From: Nocardioides sp.
GTDB taxonomy: Bacteria > Actinomycetota > Actinomycetes > Propionibacteriales > Nocardioidaceae
DNA: 10,541 nt
Direction: 5' to 3'
Assembly (NCBI GenBank): GCA_029264225.1
Contig: JARICB010000358.1
Span: forward strand, 1 to 10,541
This document shows, in pieces, positions 6,002 to 10,541 of the stretch; positions within the stretch are counted from its first letter, which is position 1; every line of letters starts with the position of its first letter. Position numbers and translations under genes: made by a program. The notes beneath the pieces were generated by a model. That model made no database searches. It worked only from the letters and a program-made list of their open reading frames with translations, and had not been told where the DNA came from.

Positions 6002-6877
6002 GTGGGTCTGCAACTCCCCAAGACAATTGCCGCGCCCGGGCGCAGGCTTTTGACGGGCACGCTTGTTGGCGCGACGCTGCTCTTTTTGAGTGCATGCGAC
6101 GCGACTGACAAAGATCAACTTGCCCGGTTCGCCATGCCGGAGCCGGCGACGGCCGAGGCCCCCCTCACCTTTGACCTGTGGCGGTGGTCCTGGATCGCGC
6201 TGATGATCGTCGGCGTCATCGTGTGGGGCCTGATTGCATGGGTCGTGGTGCGCTACCGCCGACGCAGTGACGACGAGATCCCGGTGCAGACGCGCTACAA
6301 CCTGCCGCTCGAGGTCTTCTACACGATCGCCCCGATCATGATGGTCGTCGTCCTCTTCTACTGGACCGTCGACGTGCAGAACAAGCTGATCAACATCGAT
6401 CCCGACCCAGACGTCACCGTCGACGTGGTCGGCCAGCAATGGCAGTGGACCTTCAACTACACGGGTCAGGGTGAGGACGGCCGGACTCCCTACACGGTCG
6501 GTGACGGCGACACCATCCCGACGCTGGTCCTACCTGTCGATCAGACGGTGCAGTTCAACCTGCAGTCCCCGGATGTCATCCACTCGTTCTCCGTTGACTC
6601 CTTCTTGATGAAGATGGACGTCGTGCCCGGCCGGGTCAACAAGTTCCAGGCCACTCCGACGGTCATCGGTGACTACAACGGCAAATGTTTCGAACTCTGC
6701 GGGGTCGACCACTCTCGGATGATCTTCCACGTGAAGGTCGTCAGCCAGGCTGATTACGCCGCCTACCTGGTCGACCTGGCCGCGCAGGGCAACGAGGCCG
6801 ACAAGCCGCTCCTCGGTGGCTCCGACGCACGCACCCAAGCGGGACTCGACGACGATTCTGAAGGAGGCCAGGAGTGA
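6002..6877 (+). CDS. ctaC: Cytochrome c oxidase subunit II (lipoprotein)
   Basis: The 291-residue protein is the CuA-carrying subunit of the aa3 oxidase, which receives electrons from cytochrome c (or the bc1 complex). The N-terminus has basic residues, a hydrophobic core and the lipobox LSAC, so Cys32 should be lipidated after cleavage. Two membrane helices follow (about 60-84 and 103-123), then the periplasmic cupredoxin domain with the aromatic patch QQWQWTF (145-151). CuA ligands are His194, Cys229, Glu231, Cys233, His237 and Met240 in [12 protein letters not shown]. The last 40 residues form an acidic, polar tail. I chose GTG 6002 because AAGAGAGAGG lies 7 nt upstream; an in-frame TTG at 5969 would add eleven residues. 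The stop overlaps the ctaD start by 4 bp. Confidence 0.95.
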   Translation: MGLQLPKTIAAPGRRLLTGTLVGATLLFLSACDATDKDQLARFAMPEPATAEAPLTFDLWRWSWIALMIVGVIVWGLIAWVVVRYRRRSDDEIPVQTRYNLPLEVFYTIAPIMMVVVLFYWTVDVQNKLINIDPDPDVTVDVVGQQWQWTFNYTGQGEDGRTPYTVGDGDTIPTLVLPVDQTVQFNLQSPDVIHSFSVDSFLMKMDVVPGRVNKFQATPTVIGDYNGKCFELCGVDHSRMIFHVKVVSQADYAAYLVDLAAQGNEADKPLLGGSDARTQAGLDDDSEGGQE

Positions 6878-8685
6878 GCACCGCAACAGCCGCGGAAACC
6901 ACCACCACGGTGGACCGCAAGCCACTCGGCCAGCAGCTGGTCCGGATCATGACGACCACGGACCACAAGCTGATCGGCAAGATGTATCTGGTCACCTCGT
7001 TCGCGTGGTTCATGATCGGTGGCCTGATGGCCATGGTCATCCGCTCCGAACTGGCGTTCCCCGGTAACCAGCTCGTCAACGACGAGCTCTACAACCAGCT
7101 CTTCACGATGCACGGCACGATCATGCTGCTGCTGTTCGCGACGCCGTTGTTCTTCGGCTTCGCCAATGTGATCATGCCGATTCAGATCGGTTCGCCGGAT
7201 GTGGCCTTCCCGCGGCTGAACATGTTCAGCTACTGGCTCTTCCTCTTCGGTGGTCTGATCGCTGCGTCCGGGTTCCTGACGCCCCAGGGTGCCGCCGACT
7301 TCGGCTGGTTCGCCTACACGCCGCTCTCCGACGCGGTTCGTTCGCCCGGCGTCGGGGGCGACCTGTGGATCATGGGTCTGTGGATGGCCGGTTTCGGCAC
7401 GATCCTGGGCGCGGTCAACTTCATCACCACGATCATCTGCATGCGGGCGCCCGGTATGACCATGTTCCGGATGCCGATCTTCGTGTGGAACACGCTCATC
7501 ACCTCGATGCTGGTGCTGATGGCCTTCCCGATCTTGGCCGGCGCGCTGCTCTCGCTCGAGGCCGATCGGCTGTTGGGCGCGCACGTCTTCGACCCGTCCC
7601 ACGGTGGCCCGATCCTGTGGCAGCACCTGTTCTGGTTCTTCGGTCACCCTGAGGTCTACATCATCGCGCTGCCGTTCTTCGGCATCGTCTCCGAGATCCT
7701 GCCGGTCTTCAGCCGCAAGCCGATCTTCGGCTACGTCGGCCTGGTCGGTGCCACCCTGGCGATCGCGGTCCTCTCGGTCGCTGTGTGGGCTCACCACATG
7801 TTCGTCACGGGTGCGGTGGATCTGCCGTTCTTCTCGGGCATGACCTTCCTGATCGCCGTCCCGACAGGAGTGAAGTTCTTCAACTGGATCGGCACGATGT
7901 GGGGGGGATCTCTGTCCTTCGACACCCCCATGCTGTGGACGATCGGATTCTTGACGACCTTCCTCTTCGGTGGCCTGACCGGTGTCATCCTCGCCAGCCC
8001 GCCGCTGAACTTCCACGTCTCCGACTCCTACTTCGTGGTGGCGCACTTCCACTACGTGGTGTTCGGCACCGTGGTGTTCGCGATGTTCGCCGGCTTCTAC
8101 TTCTGGTGGCCCAAGCTGACCGGCCGGATGCTCAACGAACGACTCGGCAAGTTGCACTTCTGGCTGCTGTTCGTCGGGTTCCACACCACGTTCCTGGTCC
8201 AGCACTGGCTGGGTGTCGAGGGCATGCCGCGCCGCTACGCCGACTACATGCCCTGGGACGGCTTCACCACTCTCAACCAGGTCTCCACCATCGGAGCCTT
8301 CCTGTTGGGTGCCTCGACGCTGCCGTTCCTCTACAACGTGTTCATCACGCGCAAGGCGCCGCTGGTCAACGTCGACGACCCGTGGGGTTGGGGTCGGTCG
8401 CTGGAATGGGCCACGAGCTCTCCTCCGCCGCGCCACAACTTCGTCTCCATCCCGCGTATTCGCTCGGAGTCGCCCGCCTTCGATCTGCACCACCCGGAGA
8501 TCGCGATGCTCGAGCTGCACGAGAACGACGCGGAGCGCCGTGGAGACGTGGCAGACGCGCCCAACGTTGATGGACGCGCAGAGACGCTGACCGCGAGGAT
8601 CGAGGGTGACCTCGTCGACGGTGACACCGAGAGCCACGCCGACCGCGCGGCCGAGCAGAACGACAACGAGGGAGATGCCCGATGA
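6874..8685 (+). CDS. ctaD: Cytochrome c oxidase subunit I (aa3 type)
   Basis: The 603-residue polytopic membrane protein is the catalytic heme-copper subunit that reduces oxygen to water and pumps protons. All cofactor ligands are visible: His80 (heme a, in MHGTIM), His258 with Tyr262 in GHPEVYI (CuB and its crosslinked tyrosine), His307-His308 (CuB), and His391 (heme a3) and His393 (heme a) in HFHYVVFG. The D-channel entrance (Asp109 in [11 protein letters not shown]), its Glu260 in HPEVY, and the K-channel lysine (Lys335 in PTGVKFFNW) mark it as an A-type proton pump. After the last helix it has an acidic hydrophilic tail (about 545-603). AAGGAGG at 6861-6867 lies 6 nt before the GTG, which overlaps the ctaC stop as GTGA. 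Confidence 0.97.
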   Translation: MSTATAAETTTTVDRKPLGQQLVRIMTTTDHKLIGKMYLVTSFAWFMIGGLMAMVIRSELAFPGNQLVNDELYNQLFTMHGTIMLLLFATPLFFGFANVIMPIQIGSPDVAFPRLNMFSYWLFLFGGLIAASGFLTPQGAADFGWFAYTPLSDAVRSPGVGGDLWIMGLWMAGFGTILGAVNFITTIICMRAPGMTMFRMPIFVWNTLITSMLVLMAFPILAGALLSLEADRLLGAHVFDPSHGGPILWQHLFWFFGHPEVYIIALPFFGIVSEILPVFSRKPIFGYVGLVGATLAIAVLSVAVWAHHMFVTGAVDLPFFSGMTFLIAVPTGVKFFNWIGTMWGGSLSFDTPMLWTIGFLTTFLFGGLTGVILASPPLNFHVSDSYFVVAHFHYVVFGTVVFAMFAGFYFWWPKLTGRMLNERLGKLHFWLLFVGFHTTFLVQHWLGVEGMPRRYADYMPWDGFTTLNQVSTIGAFLLGASTLPFLYNVFITRKAPLVNVDDPWGWGRSLEWATSSPPPRHNFVSIPRIRSESPAFDLHHPEIAMLELHENDAERRGDVADAPNVDGRAETLTARIEGDLVDGDTESHADRAAEQNDNEGDAR

Positions 8686-9080
8686 AGCAAGAAACTGGGA
8701 TGTTCCTCATCTCCTCCGTGTTCTTGGCGATGGTCTCAGGGATCTACTGGTTCATGAGCGGTGACTGGACCGGCACGTCCGCACTCACCATGGCGACCCT
8801 GCTTACCGGCATGGTCGCGGCCTACCTCGGCGTGCACGCCGCGAAGATGGACCCGCGTCCCGAGGACCGCAAGGATGGCGACATCGCTGACGGAGCCGGC
8901 GAGCTCGGCTTCTTCCCGCCCTACTCGTGGTGGCCGCTGTGGTGTGCGCTGACCCTGTCGATCTGCGTCTTCGCGATCGCCATGTCTGCCTGGTGGCTGT
9001 TGATCATCGGTGGCGTGGCCGGAATGTTGACGCTGTCCGGGTGGGTCTTCGAGTACTACCGCGGAGAACACGCACACTGA
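8682..9080 (+). CDS. ctaF: Actinobacterial cytochrome c oxidase subunit 4
   Basis: This 132-residue membrane protein matches actinobacterial CtaF, a small extra subunit of the aa3 oxidase. It has a typical four-helix layout in two hairpins: helices near 5-25 and 33-53, a charged loop with [19 protein letters not shown] (58-76), then helices near 82-103 and 105-125, and a histidine-containing tail. The [14 protein letters not shown] segment before the third helix is characteristic of the family. The ATG overlaps the ctaD stop in ATGA, and GAGGGAGA ends about 6 nt upstream, so the gene is coupled to ctaD. No clear terminator follows, and the next gene on the same strand begins 90 bp later, so readthrough into it is possible. 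CtaE (subunit III) is not in the window. Confidence 0.94.
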   Translation: MKQETGMFLISSVFLAMVSGIYWFMSGDWTGTSALTMATLLTGMVAAYLGVHAAKMDPRPEDRKDGDIADGAGELGFFPPYSWWPLWCALTLSICVFAIAMSAWWLLIIGGVAGMLTLSGWVFEYYRGEHAH

Positions 9081-9170
9081 GCAGTAGCCTCGTAAGTTCC
9101 GCATCGGTGACGACTGCGGGTTACGGTGGAGTTCGTCCGTGTCAGGGCCGAACTCATGGGGGAACGTCGT

Positions 9171-10370
9171 ATGTCTGCTCGTCTGCTAGCGCTCGGCGCT
9201 GCCTTGGCGTTGAGTACGACGCTCGTTGGCTGTGACGTAGCCAGCACTACCGACGACGAGGCTGGCGCATCCGATTCTTCCGGCGCGAGCGGCGAGCAGA
9301 GCAGCGCACCGCCGACGCCGGTGCGGATCACCACCAATGCGCCTGACCCGAACGCCGTACGACTGGCGGCCCCCTTCAAGATCCGTGCCACCCAAGGCAG
9401 CCTGGACAGCGTCACCGTAAGCGCTGTCGGCGGCGCGCAGGTGGAGGGGCGCATGGTCGGGCACCAGTGGGAGTTGGACTCCCGGCTCGAACCGGGAACC
9501 GACTACGTCGCGCGCGCCCAGGCCGAACGTAGTGACGGCGAAGTGGTGTCCAAGGTGGTCAAGTTCCACACCGAGAACCTCACCCTCGACCAACAGACCT
9601 ACCCGTCGGTCGCGCCGCTGGGCGGCGAGACCGTCGGTGTGGGCATGCCAGTGATCGTCGCGTTCGACCTACCCGTGGCCGACAGGGCGTCCTTCGAGCA
9701 GCACATGAGCGTCACCAGCACGCCGGCACAGCAGGGCGCCTGGCACTGGCTCAATGACAGCGAGGTGCACTGGCGCCCCAAGTCCTACTGGCAGGCCGGC
9801 ACCGACGTCTCGGTCGACATCGACATCAACTCCCTCCCTGCGGGCAAGGGCATCTACGGCCAGGAGAGCCGCACCGTCGAGTTCCACGTAGGGGACGCCA
9901 ACATCTACCGGGTGGATGCGCAGACCCACCAGATGCGAGTCTTCTCCAACGGCTCCCTGCTCCGCACCATCCCGGTCACGACGGGCAAGGCCGGCTTCAC
10001 CACCCGCTCCGGCACCAAGGTCATCATGGAGAAGTTCGCCGAGAAGCGGATGAACTCCGAAACCGTCGGCATCGCCAGCGATGATCCCGAGTCCTACGAC
10101 ATCGACGACGTGCAGTGGGCCATGCGCGTGACCGCGTCGGGCGAATTCATCCATGCCGCCCCGTGGTCGGTGGGCTCGCAGGGCAGGGCCAATGTCTCGC
10201 ATGGCTGCACCGGCCTCTCGACGGCCGACGCCGGATGGCTCTATGCGATGACCAAACGTGGCGACGTGGTCGAATACACCGGCACGGATGCCTCCATGAG
10301 TCTTGAGAACGGCTACGGCGACTGGAACCTTCCCTTCGACCAGTACCGTGCGGGTTCCGCACTGCACTGA
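9171..10370 (+). CDS. Lipoprotein L,D-transpeptidase with Ig-like domains (LdtMt2-like)
   Basis: The 399-residue protein is an exported YkuD-type transpeptidase that makes 3-3 crosslinks in peptidoglycan. Its signal peptide ends in the lipobox LVGC (lipidated Cys21), followed by an acidic, Ser-rich linker to about residue 50. Two Ig-like domains follow (about 51-140 and 141-242), then the catalytic YkuD domain (about 243-370) with His328 in FIHAAPWSVGSQG and the SHGC motif ending in nucleophile Cys346. A polar tail ends in DQYRAGSALH. The architecture and motifs resemble mycobacterial LdtMt2. GGGGGA at 9158-9163 is 7 nt before the ATG at 9171, and that start gives a clean signal peptide; ATG 9156 and GTG 9126 are in frame but unlikely. 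A weak TACGGT at 9122-9127 may be its own -10. It follows ctaF and is ended by a hairpin. Confidence 0.93.
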   Translation: MSARLLALGAALALSTTLVGCDVASTTDDEAGASDSSGASGEQSSAPPTPVRITTNAPDPNAVRLAAPFKIRATQGSLDSVTVSAVGGAQVEGRMVGHQWELDSRLEPGTDYVARAQAERSDGEVVSKVVKFHTENLTLDQQTYPSVAPLGGETVGVGMPVIVAFDLPVADRASFEQHMSVTSTPAQQGAWHWLNDSEVHWRPKSYWQAGTDVSVDIDINSLPAGKGIYGQESRTVEFHVGDANIYRVDAQTHQMRVFSNGSLLRTIPVTTGKAGFTTRSGTKVIMEKFAEKRMNSETVGIASDDPESYDIDDVQWAMRVTASGEFIHAAPWSVGSQGRANVSHGCTGLSTADAGWLYAMTKRGDVVEYTGTDASMSLENGYGDWNLPFDQYRAGSALH

Positions 10371-10393
10371 TCAATCTCCCGGACCCCTGATCA

Positions 10394-10425
10394 CCCCTGC
10401 TTCTTGCCAGCACAAGAAGCAGGGG
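10394..10425. terminator. Hairpin terminator after the L,D-transpeptidase gene
   Basis: A perfect 13-bp stem (arms 10394-10406 and 10413-10425) around the loop CCAGCA begins 23 nt after the stop codon at 10370. It lacks a T tract on the plus strand, which is common among actinobacterial terminators. Confidence 0.75.
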
Positions 10426-10441
10426 AGTGGCCTCAAATGCA

Positions 10442-10471
10442 ACAGGGCCCCGGGGGTGACCGGGGCCCTGT
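10442..10471. terminator. Second GC-rich hairpin, probably terminating the convergent minus-strand gene
   Basis: A perfect 12-bp stem (arms 10442-10453 and 10460-10471) around the loop GGGTGA begins 17 nt past the likely stop codon of the minus-strand gene at 10489. In the minus direction it is followed by TTGCATTTG, a modest T-rich stretch, so it fits best as that gene's terminator. It may also back up the preceding hairpin for plus-strand transcription. Confidence 0.72.
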
Positions 10472-10488
10472 GCTGACGCGTACGTCGA

Positions 10489-10541
10489 TCAGTGCTGTCC
10501 TCCGCGGAGGGGGGAGTCCTCGACGTCCTGCTGGTTGTGAC
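10489..10541 (-). CDS. C-terminal end of a convergent gene, possibly qcrB (partial)
   Basis: The last 53 bases hold an open minus-strand frame ending in TGA (complement of 10489-10491). It encodes HNQQDVEDSPLRGGQH, a polar, acidic tail too short to identify directly. Two facts support a real gene: the hairpin just beyond its stop, and GC-ending codons (all sixteen end in G, C or, for the two GGA codons, A). In the mycobacterial arrangement I remember, qcrB of the cytochrome bc1 complex converges on ctaF and ctaC from this side, and QcrB has a hydrophilic C-terminal tail, so QcrB is the best guess. That identity is inference from gene order only. Confidence 0.45.
   Translation of the reverse strand, partial: HNQQDVEDSPLRGGQH

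Noticed and set aside
5325..6053. A 242-codon plus-strand frame opposite the cysteine desulfurase, running into ctaC
   Set aside because: The minus strand carries the PLP lysine and persulfide cysteine motifs, and the frame overlaps the ctaC start out of frame.
6763..8637. A 624-codon open frame on the minus strand opposite ctaD
   Set aside because: It is the antisense shadow of a highly conserved heme-copper oxidase gene; its product is rich in Arg, His, Glu and Gln with low complexity, as expected from reverse reading of GC-biased codons.
1..10541. Mobile element, phage, CRISPR array, tRNA or rRNA
   Set aside because: No transposase, integrase, direct-repeat array, tRNA-like cloverleaf or rRNA sequence was seen; the genes have uniform GC-rich codon use and conserved order.

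Overview
The window looks like chromosome from a high-GC actinobacterium, probably close to Nocardioidaceae or another Propionibacteriales-type lineage; the species cannot be named from sequence alone. The reasons are strongly GC-biased third codon positions, GTG starts, apparent leaderless promoters, an actinobacterial-type CtaF, a lipoprotein CtaC, an LdtMt2-like L,D-transpeptidase, and a gene neighbourhood that, from memory, resembles the Mycobacterium tuberculosis Rv2196-Rv2205c region (qcrB, ctaF, ctaC, adoK, an A-type Fe-S protein and glycerate kinase).

Left part (1-3250): the C-terminal part of a ring-opening amidohydrolase (cyanuric acid hydrolase/barbiturase family, +) meets a class III CoA-transferase (-) tail to tail, the two stop codons sharing a CTAG. 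Divergent from the CoA-transferase are a glycerate kinase and the A-type Fe-S carrier ErpA (+), closed by a strong hairpin terminator.

Middle (3247-5894): a small unrecognised 80-residue protein (-) diverges from an adenosine kinase-like PfkB kinase (+). The 63-bp gap between them holds four regularly phased CCTAC/GTAGG half-sites and two mirror-image -10 elements. The kinase converges on a two-gene unit (-) of an IscS-like cysteine desulfurase and a TusA-like sulfur carrier, overlapping by 4 bp.

Right part (5895-10541): divergent from the desulfurase is the aa3 cytochrome c oxidase operon ctaC-ctaD-ctaF (+), with 4-bp overlaps at both junctions. It is followed by a lipoprotein L,D-transpeptidase. 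Two hairpins separate the transpeptidase from the last codons of a convergent gene (-), which by gene order is probably qcrB of the cytochrome bc1 complex.

Together the genes cover terminal respiration (CtaC/D/F, presumably working with the bc1 complex next door), Fe-S and sulfur trafficking (ErpA, cysteine desulfurase, TusA), central metabolism (glycerate and nucleoside phosphorylation, CoA transfer) and cell-wall crosslinking. Most of this is conserved core biology. The least explained parts are the phased operator with its small divergent gene, and the coupled desulfurase-TusA pair beside the oxidase operon.
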